NCBI GenBank assembly: GCA_963742955.1
Contig: CAVUOA010000031.1
Coordinates: forward strand, 1 to 24,432
Direction: 5' to 3'
From: CAVUOA01 sp963742955
GTDB lineage: Bacteria; Bacteroidota; Ignavibacteria; Tepidaquicellales; OLB5
Length of the DNA stretch: 24,432 nt
The notes under the pieces were generated by a model. The model did not search any database. It was not told the origin of the DNA and saw only the letters and a list, made by a program, of their open reading frames with translations. The position numbers and the translations under genes are program-made. Within the stretch, counting starts at the first letter, position 1; each line of letters opens with the position of its first letter. Shown piece by piece: positions 7,359 to 14,718 of this stretch.

Positions 7359-7391
7359 GACCTCACCCCAGCCCTCTCTTAAGGAGAGGGA
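7359..7391. repeat. Dispersed CCCTCTCC hairpin repeat, copy 2 (supplies a ribosome binding site)
   Basis: Reverse-oriented relative of 3280-3315: on the minus strand CCCTCTCC, a short loop, GAGAGGG, then CTGGGGTGAGGTC. It fills the space between the OadA-like stop and the carboxyltransferase start. Its terminal GGTGAGG lies at a proper distance from the ATG at 7352, so the repeat end acts as the Shine-Dalgarno sequence. Confidence 0.65.
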
Positions 7392-7436
7392 GTTGTATTA
7401 ATTTGATTTATAAAAATGTTCATTTGAATCGTAATC

Positions 7437-9140
7437 TTACCAATTATGGTATAATCCTTCAATAAGTATTTCTTTTTTTTCTTCTTCGCTCAATTCGTTG
7501 TATTTTTCCGCTTCTTCGTGAATCTTCTTGATGTCTTCTTCTTCTTCAGCCTTTATTTCATCCAGGATTTTTTTATACCCGCTTTCTCTTTTCTTTTTCA
7601 AAAAGTTCACCGCTACGGCAGGGAAAAGCTCAAGGAGAAGCTCATCTTTTTCATTCACGGCAAGCCGCACATCTTCAAACTCCGGTAATGCCGGGTTAGG
7701 CTGTTTTTGATACTGTGAAGTATCGTAAGGCTGTTCATCTCTTACGCCTGCAATCTTTTCCCGGAAATCGGGGTCAACCGGAATCGGTGTTTTGCCGTAA
7801 ACACCTTTAACCAAATTAACAAACTGAGTTGAAGTGTTTGTATAATGTTCTTCTTCTTTGGCTTCATCAACCACGCAGTAAACCGCCTGAACTCCTACTA
7901 TCTGGCTTGTTGGTGTAACAAGAGGAGGAAGCCCCGAATCAAGCCTTACCTGCGGGATAATTTCAAGCACACGGTTAAACATGTGCGAAAGATTTGCCTG
8001 TTTAAGCTGTGCAAGCATATTTGTATACATACCGCCGGGAATCTGCGCTGCTTTAACTGCTTCATCGGGCGGCGCAAAGTTGAAATATTTCTCTATTCTT
8101 TGTGTAACTTCCAGCAGTTCAACATCCCTGTTGCTTTCTGCCAGCCATATTGCCTGGTCGAACAATAGTTCTATATCGGTGGGAATTTCATCTTTGGAAA
8201 TATCAAACTTCTTAGGGAATAATTTCATTTCATCGAACTGCGCCAGCTCTTTGCGGATTTCAAAAAGCTCTTTATTTATTTTTGATACTGCTTCAAGGTT
8301 AACACCGGTATCGAGTCCCAGCTTATTTGCAAAGATATGTACAAGCTCAAATGCGGGCGCTGCGGGACCTCCGGCGAAATTCCATATTACAGTATCGACA
8401 ATATCAACGCCGTTAATCATGCATTTCAGCACCGAAGCAAGTCCGTAGCCCGGTGTGCAGTGAGTATGGATATTAATCGGAACTGATACTTCTTCCTTGA
8501 GGCGTTTTATAATTTCTCCCGCATCCCATGGCGGAATAAGCCCCGCCATATCTTTGATTGAGATAATATCGGCGCCGAGCTTTTCAAGCTGTTTTGCTTT
8601 ATCAACGAAATAATCTATTGTGAATATTTTACTCGGAATTTCTTTTCCTGCAAAAAATGCTTTTACCCTATCGAGATACGAGAAATTCGGGTCAACTGTA
8701 TAGCATACTGCGCAATCTGCAAGCCCGCCGTTTTGTTTAACGAACTCGATAGTTGATTTCATATTGTCTATATCATTGAGCGCATCGAAGATTCTCATAA
8801 TATCAATGCCTGATTGTACTGCATTGCGGTTAAAACCTTCGATTACGTCATCCGGATAGGGGTTGTAGCCGAAGAGGTTTCTTCCTCTTGATAGAGCGGT
8901 TAGCTTAGAAACACCGCCGAAACCTTTCTTAATTTTATCAAGGCGTTCCCATGGGTCTTCATTCAAATAGCGCATGATGGAATCGGGTATTGCACCGCCC
9001 CACACTTCCGCTGCGTAGAAGTTTGCTTCTTTATAATAAGGTAAAACGCGGTCGATTTGTTTTTGAGTCATGCGGGTTGCAAACTGTGATTGCTGCCCGT
9101 CTCTCAGCGTTAAATCTCTGATTGATAACTTTCTTTTCAT
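7437..9140 (-). CDS. oadA: OadA-like carboxyltransferase (pyruvate/oxaloacetate, 5S type)
   Basis: This 567-residue enzyme resembles the alpha subunit of oxaloacetate decarboxylase, pyruvate carboxylase subunit B and the 5S transcarboxylase subunit, which transfer CO2 between biotin and pyruvate/oxaloacetate. The HMGL-like TIM barrel opens with LTLRDGQQSQFATRM (residues 10-24). SIKDMAGL holds the lysine expected to be carbamylated (Lys196), and HTHCT (225-229) provides metal-ligand histidines. The conserved carboxylase domain follows (for example IPGGMYTNMLAQLKQ). The C-terminus, instead of a fused biotinyl domain, is a charged Glu/Lys helix of about 60 residues. The biotin domain is the separate protein at 5079-5519. 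The common TLRDAHQS motif reads TLRDGQQS here. It is the first gene of the operon. Confidence 0.9.
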   Translation of the reverse strand: MKRKLSIRDLTLRDGQQSQFATRMTQKQIDRVLPYYKEANFYAAEVWGGAIPDSIMRYLNEDPWERLDKIKKGFGGVSKLTALSRGRNLFGYNPYPDDVIEGFNRNAVQSGIDIMRIFDALNDIDNMKSTIEFVKQNGGLADCAVCYTVDPNFSYLDRVKAFFAGKEIPSKIFTIDYFVDKAKQLEKLGADIISIKDMAGLIPPWDAGEIIKRLKEEVSVPINIHTHCTPGYGLASVLKCMINGVDIVDTVIWNFAGGPAAPAFELVHIFANKLGLDTGVNLEAVSKINKELFEIRKELAQFDEMKLFPKKFDISKDEIPTDIELLFDQAIWLAESNRDVELLEVTQRIEKYFNFAPPDEAVKAAQIPGGMYTNMLAQLKQANLSHMFNRVLEIIPQVRLDSGLPPLVTPTSQIVGVQAVYCVVDEAKEEEHYTNTSTQFVNLVKGVYGKTPIPVDPDFREKIAGVRDEQPYDTSQYQKQPNPALPEFEDVRLAVNEKDELLLELFPAVAVNFLKKKRESGYKKILDEIKAEEEEDIKKIHEEAEKYNELSEEEKKEILIEGLYHNW

Positions 9141-9260
9141 CTCTGCTGCCTTTCAAACCGGGAAAAAAATGTATAGAATTGGAAAACTCTTTGGAGCTGT
9201 TAATTACGATTGGTCTAAATAAAAATCCGTATATGGGAGGTTCCATGATTTAACCTATTA

Positions 9261-9292
9261 CAAAATTACATAGAAAAAATCTTCAAAAACAA
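9261..9292 (-). promoter_or_regulatory. Candidate Bacteroidota-type promoter for oadA operon
   Basis: On the minus strand TAATTTTG (9268-9261) fits the -7 consensus TAnnTTTG, with a TTG 21 bases upstream. Transcription would start near 9254 and leave a leader of about 114 bases. The same TAATTTTG box is upstream of the gene at 9442-9852. The -33 match is weak. Confidence 0.35.
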
Positions 9293-9372
9293 CCAATAAT
9301 TGGTGATTTTTGCGGATTTTGGGTTTAAACTGTTTAAACATTGTTTTTAAAACAAAGTTTTTTTAAAGAAAA

Positions 9373-9411
9373 AGAGAACAAACTTGTTCATGGTGAACAC
9401 GATTATTCTCT
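9373..9411 (-). terminator. Terminator-like hairpin downstream of the RsbRD-N-like gene
   Basis: Reading on the minus strand, AGAGAA (9411-9406) pairs with TTCTCT (9378-9373) around an inner stem TGTTCA-CCA-TGAACA, and the structure is followed by a T-rich run (TTTTCTTT). It lies about 30 bases after the stop of the gene at 9442-9852 and separates it from the oadA promoter. Confidence 0.55.
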
Positions 9412-9441
9412 CTTCCTAAACGAAAGCAATGATTAAGTATT

Positions 9442-9852
9442 TTACCCCGTGACCTTATTCAGCTCAACATATCTTCTTGCAATAGCATCTTTTCCGCTGC
9501 CGAGAATTGTACTGATAATTCTCAGCGCTTCTGCCTGCGCGCCTGCCGGTAAATCATCTATAATTTGTTTCCACATATATTCTTCCAGTACGTTGATGGC
9601 CGTTTGAACCTCCTGCAGGTCGAAACCCGAGGCGAAACGTTCCTCAGCCATCTTCTCTACATAAGAAACCATAGGAAAAAGGTTTTTCTCTTTTACACCG
9701 CGCTCGGTCAGGTGGTAGAGCATCGTCAGCTTCTTCCGGATTTGTTCCGGCGGGTCGGCATCATAATGTTTCATGCCGGTTCTCTGCATAGCATCCGTGG
9801 CTCCGGTAATAATTTCTTCTGCTTTGCTTTCGAGCAGTTCGATTAAATTCAT
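9442..9852 (-). CDS. Stand-alone RsbRD N-terminal-like domain protein
   Basis: This 136-residue, all-helical, soluble protein resembles the N-terminal domain found in RsbRD-type stressosome regulators and some sensor kinases. It has a helix with a central Met/His region (MKHYDADPPEQIRKKLTMLY), then RFASGFDLQEVQTAINVLEEYMW. In those families the GF-L-E--A pattern forms a helical bundle that senses an unknown signal. No STAS, kinase or DNA-binding domain follows, so it would have to act through a partner. The similarity is from pattern memory and is tentative. It is probably transcribed alone, with a candidate promoter at 9884-9914 and a terminator at 9373-9411. Confidence 0.6.
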   Translation of the reverse strand: MNLIELLESKAEEIITGATDAMQRTGMKHYDADPPEQIRKKLTMLYHLTERGVKEKNLFPMVSYVEKMAEERFASGFDLQEVQTAINVLEEYMWKQIIDDLPAGAQAEALRIISTILGSGKDAIARRYVELNKVTG

Positions 9853-9883
9853 TTTCGTTATATCCTTATATTATTTCACAATA

Positions 9884-9914
9884 CAAAATTAAAAGAATGT
9901 TAGCGTTTAAACAA
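9884..9914 (-). promoter_or_regulatory. Candidate promoter upstream of the RsbRD-N-like gene
   Basis: Minus-strand TTG (9914-9912), 20-base spacer, then TAATTTTG (9891-9884) matches the Bacteroidota TTTG-N19/20-TAnnTTTG pattern with a partial -33 box. Transcription would start about 25 bases before the ATG at 9852. The -33 part overlaps a GTTTAAAC palindrome (9905-9912). Confidence 0.4.
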
Positions 9915-9935
9915 TGAGAAATGTCATGAAAATTT

Positions 9936-9966
9936 GTCATTCCCGCTAAGTCCGGGAATCGGGGTA
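9936..9966. repeat. Dispersed GTCATTCC hairpin, family C, copy 2
   Basis: ATTCCCG (9939-9945) pairs with CGGGAAT (9953-9959) in the frame GTCATTCC...GGAATCGGGGTA, shared with 4932-4961. It lies in the divergent gap before the YfiH-family gene. Confidence 0.65.
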
Positions 9967-10015
9967 CTCCGCCTTTTCCCCCATTATTACATAACATTTT
10001 GTTAAATTGAGAAAT

Positions 10016-10757
10016 ATGATAGAAAATAATCTCATTATTACCTCAAAAATTCTTTCGGCTTTCCCCGAAATTATTCACGGTATCAGTACGAAGCTCGGCG
10101 GAAACCAAGAGCCCCCGTTCTATAATAATATGAGCTTTAAAGTGGGTGACAGCGAACAAAACGTTAAAACCAACCGCGATAAATTTTTCGGCACGCTTGG
10201 CATAGACCAGAAGCTTCTCGCAATCCCGCAGCAGGTTCATTCGGATAAAATTATGATTGCAGATAAGCCCGGTTTCTATCCCGAAACAGACGGACTTATT
10301 ACCGCTTTACCGGATTTGTATTTGATTGTAAGTACCGCTGACTGCTATTCGGTTTTGATTTATGACCATGTGAAGAAAATCATTGCAGCAGTTCATTCCG
10401 GATGGCGGGGGACACAAAAGAAAATTGTTACCAAAGCAATTGAGATGATGGAGAAGGAATTCGGCTGCATAGCTGAGGATTTATCTGTATTTATCGGACC
10501 CGGCATTAGCCGCGATAACTTTGAAATAGGAAAAGAAGTTGCCGGTATGTTTGAAGAAAAATTTATCAGCCGGAATAACGGAAAGTATTTCGCTGACCTT
10601 AAGGAACATATATATAAATCAGCTTGAAACACTTGGCGTAAATAAGATAGAAGTTTTCCCCGGCTGTACTTATGATGAAAGAGATTATCTCCATTCATAC
10701 AGAAGGGACAGAGATAAATCAGGCAGAATGTACAGTGTAATTGGGATGAGGGGATAA
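10016..10757 (+). CDS. pgeF: YfiH/PgeF family enzyme (laccase-domain purine nucleoside phosphorylase-like), frameshifted near 10617
   Basis: YfiH-family proteins are multicopper-laccase-like folds with purine nucleoside phosphorylase/adenosine deaminase activity or a role in peptidoglycan editing. The family signatures are present: HGISTKLGG near the start, PQQVHSDKI, STADCYSVLI with the metal-ligand Cys, AVHSGWRGT with His, and IGPGIS. The first frame ends wrongly after DLKEHIYKSA at 10627. The next frame carries the correct C-terminus QLETLGVNKIEVFPGCTY...SYRRDRDKSGRMYSVIGM, ending at 10757. Removing one A from the AAA at 10616-10618 restores a 246-residue protein of normal length. I chose ATG 10016 over the upstream TTG 10007. 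It is single-gene and converges on the propeller gene at 10805. Confidence 0.85.
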
Positions 10758-10761
10758 GTTA

Positions 10762-10794
10762 ATTCGTCCTACGGCTTGAAGCCGCAGGACGAAT
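10762..10794. repeat. REP-like hairpin, family A, in a convergent junction
   Basis: ATTCGTCC-TA-CGGCTT, one-base loop, AAGCCG-CA-GGACGAAT: almost perfect, with one mismatch (A71 with C85 by position). It lies between two convergent genes (stops at 10757 and 10805), where it could end transcription from both sides. Confidence 0.7.
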
Positions 10795-10804
10795 GTTTGT
10801 GATT

Positions 10805-12457
10805 TTAAAGCTTCACTTCTACGTAATACATATCGTTTCCTTTGCCTGCAATAAAGGAAGCAGTGCCGGTGGTTTCATCGAATTTGAAGGAGCCAATCGA
10901 TTGGTATCCCGAACCGATTGCTTTTGTACCGTAATAAAGCTGATATGTATAAACATAGTTTACCTTATCAACCAGTTTTGATGCTGTATATAAAGGCTTT
11001 CCTTTATAAAGGTAAACATTATCAAAATAATCGGATTTTTTGGATGTACCGTCTTTATAATATATAGTGCTTTCGGTTGTATAAGCATCGTAATCGAGCA
11101 GCTTGTTGGCAATAAAAGCATATCCTCCGTTTTTATCGGTTGAAATATATGTGCCGTTATCGTTATACAAAGTCTGCATTCCGTCAAATGGACCGAACTC
11201 ATCATCACCTATTGTTACAAGGTATTTATCTTTTTGCTTCTTTTCGTAGTTGCCGTATTTAGCCTGCACATAAGCCAATTCGCCGTTGGGAAGCACTTTC
11301 AGGTCAAGTATTTGCGGATATTCAACCGGGGTTTCATCTTTTCCTTTAACAATAACCGATTCATTATCATTTTTTCCCGCTGCATAAATAGGTGTACCGT
11401 CAGGCAGAAAAGTCAGGTAGTTTATATAGGTATATTTCTTTCCTTCTTTGCCGTCTATAACAACATAAGACAGGTAAGAACCGTTATCTGAACTCACGGT
11501 ATTTGAAGCGGTATATGCAAGCTTGCCCGAAGGGGTAAACTTAATATCATATATTCCGCCCGTATAGCTTTTGCCTTCATTGTTCCCAATTACAACTCTT
11601 TGGGGATAAACGTTATCGGCGGATGAATCTCCTGCTATATAAACGGGGGTGTTCGAGTTATCAAATAAAAGAGGAGGATAAACGTAATCGAATTTTTTGT
11701 ATTCTTTATCTCCCTGAACAACAAATGCATCTCCTCTATCCACATAGAACATACCTTTATCTTTTGCGAAATACGTAAGCGCTCCGTTTTTATCGAGTGT
11801 GGGTGTGTATGTATCTATATCCGCATAATGCTTTTGCTCTGTTGTTCCAATAACCACAAATTTTTCATTATTAAGAGATGCCGCGTAGTAAGGTTCCCCG
11901 CTTCCTGTAAAACCTACAGTTCCTACAGGCTCATCATCGTAAGCAGGATTGGGGTAATAAATAAGTGTTATATCGTCATAAGGCTTACTCTTTTTTTCGG
12001 TGCCGTCAGCAGTATTATATTCAACAAAATAAGATTTATAATTATTATCTCTGCATACGTAGTAGAGAACACCATTTTTTTCGGTGAGGTCAACATCAAT
12101 GTAAGAATAGCTTGCAATCTCTTCACCGTTTTTGACTATATAATAAGTGTAATTCGTATCGATATTATTATATGTTATTACATAATAATTTCCGTTCTCA
12201 TCTATTATCCCTGTATAATCATTTACCGAATTGTAGGGTTTGGAGTTTCCTTTATTGCTGTATATGGTTGATTTCTGTGTTGTTGTATCGTAGTAAGTAT
12301 AGAAGTAGGTTCCGTTTTTATTATTGTAATAAAACGAATACGCGTCAACTGACTGCATCCCGTTAAAGGAGGCAGCTTTCTTTTCATTAACAGTCTGCGA
12401 GAGCAGAAAAGAAGCCGAAACAGCTAAAAAAGCTAAAATTATTAAAGATTTTCTCAT
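10805..12457 (-). CDS. Secreted tyrosine-rich beta-propeller-like protein
   Basis: This 550-residue protein has a signal peptide (about 1-20, ending near SFLLSQ). The mature part is rich in Tyr, Asn, Asp, Gly and Lys. It contains diverged repeats of about 55-65 residues of the type F-P-G-aYtA...vvIdGkegk-Y--i, clear around residues 280-420 (IKFTPSGKLAYTAS, LTFLPDGTPIYAAGK, LKVLPNGELAYVQAK). Such short-stranded repeats fit a beta-propeller or similar all-beta fold exported from the cytoplasm. No catalytic motif, lipobox or C-terminal sorting domain is visible, so its function is unknown; binding of a ligand or surface partner is only a guess. It has a strong candidate promoter (12493-12524) and is monocistronic. 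Confidence 0.75.
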   Translation of the reverse strand: MRKSLIILAFLAVSASFLLSQTVNEKKAASFNGMQSVDAYSFYYNNKNGTYFYTYYDTTTQKSTIYSNKGNSKPYNSVNDYTGIIDENGNYYVITYNNIDTNYTYYIVKNGEEIASYSYIDVDLTEKNGVLYYVCRDNNYKSYFVEYNTADGTEKKSKPYDDITLIYYPNPAYDDEPVGTVGFTGSGEPYYAASLNNEKFVVIGTTEQKHYADIDTYTPTLDKNGALTYFAKDKGMFYVDRGDAFVVQGDKEYKKFDYVYPPLLFDNSNTPVYIAGDSSADNVYPQRVVIGNNEGKSYTGGIYDIKFTPSGKLAYTASNTVSSDNGSYLSYVVIDGKEGKKYTYINYLTFLPDGTPIYAAGKNDNESVIVKGKDETPVEYPQILDLKVLPNGELAYVQAKYGNYEKKQKDKYLVTIGDDEFGPFDGMQTLYNDNGTYISTDKNGGYAFIANKLLDYDAYTTESTIYYKDGTSKKSDYFDNVYLYKGKPLYTASKLVDKVNYVYTYQLYYGTKAIGSGYQSIGSFKFDETTGTASFIAGKGNDMYYVEVKL

Positions 12458-12492
12458 TTTTTATAGGGTGTTTATTAAATTTTGATGTTTCA

Positions 12493-12524
12493 CAAAGATA
12501 TGCTAAAAAGCCCGTTACTTCAAA
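12493..12524 (-). promoter_or_regulatory. Strong Bacteroidota-type promoter candidate
   Basis: On the minus strand TTTG (12524-12521), a 20-base spacer and TATCTTTG (12500-12493) match the TTTG-N19/20-TAnnTTTG consensus fully. Transcription would start near 12486, leaving a leader of about 29 bases before the ATG at 12457. The leader has no clear Shine-Dalgarno sequence. Confidence 0.6.
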
Positions 12525-12582
12525 GGAATAATTTTAAAGAATGTTTTGGGAGGGAGCATTAGGATGTATAATCGTTTACTAT

Positions 12583-12606
12583 GTCATTCCCGCGCAGGCG
12601 GGAATC
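12583..12606. repeat. Dispersed GTCATTCC hairpin, family C, copy 3
   Basis: ATTCCCGC-GCAG-GCGGGAAT, a perfect 8-bp stem (12586-12605), within GTCATTCC...GGAATC. Its downstream flank differs from the two other copies. It lies in the 243-bp gap between the metallophosphoesterase and the propeller gene. Confidence 0.65.
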
Positions 12607-12670
12607 CAGAACCCGTTGTTGGTGTTGTCTCCTATACGAGCCTCATTTTTTCACTGTCTCCAATTTTCAC

Positions 12671-12706
12671 CTTTAATCCTTTAATCCTGTAAATCCCGGT
12701 TCAGAC
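12671..12706. repeat. TTTAATCC-type dispersed repeat overlapping a gene end
   Basis: TTTAATCC occurs twice in tandem, then CTGTAAATCC and GGTTCAGAC. On the minus strand it reads GTCTGAACC...GGATTTACAGGATTAAAGG, a type of sequence often found dispersed in bacterial genomes. The metallophosphoesterase stop codon TGA (12703-12701) is part of it. Confidence 0.5.
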
Positions 12707-13960
12707 TAATATAATCTTTGTTATCTCCGGCGGGCAGTTGAGGCGGATGGGTAATCCCACAGTTCCGAGTCCGCGCGAAATGTACATGTTAGCTTTTCCG
12801 ATGTTATAATATCCGCTTATGTACTTGCTTACTAACGCTGCAAATGAAAGGTTAAAATCACCAAACTTAAACGGCACAACCTGACCGCCGTGCGTGTGTC
12901 CCGAAAGCACTAAATCCAAATCACGTTTTGCTATGTCATCGAAAGCGTACGGCTTGTGGCAGAGAAGTATTTTGGTTGAATTCCTGAATCCTGAATCCAA
13001 AGCTTCCGTACCGGCAATTGTGTTATCTATATAATTCAAAATTATATCATTTGTTCTGACACCCGAATCTCTTGTGTCGTCAACACCAAGTATGTATAAA
13101 TCTTTTCCGTTAATAGTAATTTTATCATGTTTGTTGCGGAGCATCTTAACGGGACTTTCATTATCCATAACACTTGCAACCAAGTCAGGGTTAACAAAGA
13201 AATCGTGGTTGCCAAGCGAGCCGTAAACGCCGTATTTTGCTTTCAGGTCACGGAATGCGCGCGCTACAGATTTTGATTCCAGCGGGTCGAAGTTAACAAA
13301 ATCTCCCGGGATAATAATTAAATCGGAGCTTAAATCATTTACAATATTCGCGTAATCGTGCATTTCCTCTTCCTGCATAAACTGTCCTGCGTGTATATCG
13401 CTTATAAGTGTGAGCGTTAACCCTTTCAGTTCCTGCGGAAGGTTTGCAATTTTAATTTGCTGCTTATCTATTTTAAAAGCATCATGTCTTATTATACCGT
13501 ATGCTGCCCCTGCGAATGCGTATGATGATATTGCAAACGTTGCGGTGCGGAGAAATTTACGTCTCGATGTATCAACAACCTGTACGGCGCGCCGTGTTTT
13601 TATTTTTTCGAACCACGTCTTTACCGGCTTAATTAATTTCAGCAGCCAGGTTGATATTAAAAAGGGGAGCTTAATTATTTTTCCTATTAACAGCCATAGA
13701 CCTATAAAAAACGTAGCAGCCTGCCAAACATAAAAGGGGAACATCCCGAAAATTACAAACCAGTCCGGCGGTGTAAACCTTCTGCCGAAAATTACCATTA
13801 CCAAAACAGATGCAACATTAAAAACCAGAAAAGGTATTAGCGCATACCATCGGAGAGAAGGCTTGTAGAACTTTGTGGTTTTCAGATATTTTACAAATGT
13901 GTAATAATCAAGAGCTTGCAGCCCGAAAAGCGATATAAATATTATTGTGAATATGCCCAT
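12701..13960 (-). CDS. Membrane-anchored metallophosphoesterase (YkuE/YaeI-like)
   Basis: This 419-residue calcineurin-type phosphoesterase has an N-terminal membrane region: hydrophobic segments near residues 1-18, 38-58, 66-94 and 95-110. The catalytic domain shows the ordered metal-binding motifs DIH (188-190), GDF (219-221), GNHD (250-253), CHKP (334-337) and GHTHGG (354-359). All are intact, so two metal ions should bind. Between membrane region and enzyme lies SRRKFLR followed by a hydrophobic stretch (residues 132-155), a twin-arginine-like signal inside the protein. Related YkuE-type enzymes act on the outer side of the membrane, possibly on lipid pyrophosphates such as UDP-diacylglucosamine; the substrate here is not determined. 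It is 64 bases downstream of the methyltransferase that ends the glycan operon. Confidence 0.9.
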   Translation of the reverse strand: MGIFTIIFISLFGLQALDYYTFVKYLKTTKFYKPSLRWYALIPFLVFNVASVLVMVIFGRRFTPPDWFVIFGMFPFYVWQAATFFIGLWLLIGKIIKLPFLISTWLLKLIKPVKTWFEKIKTRRAVQVVDTSRRKFLRTATFAISSYAFAGAAYGIIRHDAFKIDKQQIKIANLPQELKGLTLTLISDIHAGQFMQEEEMHDYANIVNDLSSDLIIIPGDFVNFDPLESKSVARAFRDLKAKYGVYGSLGNHDFFVNPDLVASVMDNESPVKMLRNKHDKITINGKDLYILGVDDTRDSGVRTNDIILNYIDNTIAGTEALDSGFRNSTKILLCHKPYAFDDIAKRDLDLVLSGHTHGGQVVPFKFGDFNLSFAALVSKYISGYYNIGKANMYISRGLGTVGLPIRLNCPPEITKIILV

Positions 13961-14024
13961 TTATGATGTTTAATTTCACAAAACTAAAGGTCGAGGATAT
14001 TGTATTTATACAATTTAGGATTCT

Positions 14025-14718
14025 CTATTGCTCAGTATGCTTTAAAAACGCTTTTGATATATAAAACGTTTCGAACAAAGTATTTACTTTTTTTATGATA
14101 TTATATTCAAATCCTGCGGACTTAACCATATGATAAAAATGTATCAAGCTTCAGGTCTGATGACGTTATGAAATAAATATAACCGCCTTGGGCAAAGTGA
14201 TTTTTTGACTGCTCCAGGAAATCTTTTATAACACGGAACCCTGTGCCTGTATAGAACGCTTTTTCGAAATCGGTCTTTGGTTCCTTTTCATAATAAGGGG
14301 GATTGAAAAAAATTATATCAAACTTTTCATCGGGTGGAATGCTTTCGAATAAATTGCTCTGCACCGCTTTTATTTTATCACTGAATCCGTTTTTTACCGC
14401 ATTTTCTTCCGCGGTTTTTACGCTTACGGCATTTACATCAACAGCCATGCACCGCGCTCCGGCTGATGAGGCGAACACACTTACAATGCCGGAGCCGCAC
14501 CCCATATCAAGAATGTATTTGCCTGATAAATCACCAAGTGATACAATGAATTTTGCAAATATTTTGCTCGAGAAATAATCATTCGGGTTAAACACGGAAG
14601 GATAAACTGTAAAAGTAAAACCCATTATTTTTTCCGTAACGGTTCTCTTCAGCTTATGTCTGTGGTAAAGCCCGTAATAAATATAAAAATATATTTTGCG
14701 TATTAAGTTTCTAAGCAA
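14025..14718 (-). CDS. Class I SAM methyltransferase with NPPY motif, frameshifted near its 3' end
   Basis: A Rossmann methyltransferase of the N5-glutamine/N6-adenine type. Motif I is LDMGCGSG (about 70-77), acidic motif II is AVDVNAVS, and the catalytic NPPY motif is at 139-142. The start TTG at 14718 overlaps the GT87 stop by 8 bases, so translation is coupled. The uninterrupted frame stops at 14122, but the next frame continues as VKSAGFEYNIIKKVNTLFETFYISKAF, a typical tail of this family, ending at TAG 14025. Removing one A from the plus-strand A5 at 14135-14139 joins the parts into 230 residues. The substrate (protein, RNA or small molecule) is unknown. The position at the end of the glycan operon may or may not be functional. 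Confidence 0.8.

Larger units (their letters stand above)
9141..9441. other. Intergenic leader of the carboxyltransferase operon
   Basis: No gene is seen in these 301 bases. From the oadA side outward they hold a long leader, a candidate minus-strand promoter (9261-9292), a perfect palindrome ACCAATAATTGGT (9292-9304) and two adjacent GTTTAAAC palindromes separated by one T (9323-9330 and 9332-9339). They end with a terminator-like hairpin (9373-9411) belonging to the upstream gene. A further GTTTAAAC lies at 9905-9912, upstream of the gene at 9442-9852. Confidence 0.5.

Noticed and set aside
9031..9246. Open frame on the minus strand overlapping the start of oadA.
   Set aside because: It overlaps the oadA 5' coding region in another frame and its upstream part is leader sequence.
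10608..10616. An AT dinucleotide tract in the YfiH-family gene as a phase-variation switch.
   Set aside because: Adding an AT unit creates an in-frame TAA. Only the one-base A change after the tract restores the family C-terminus.
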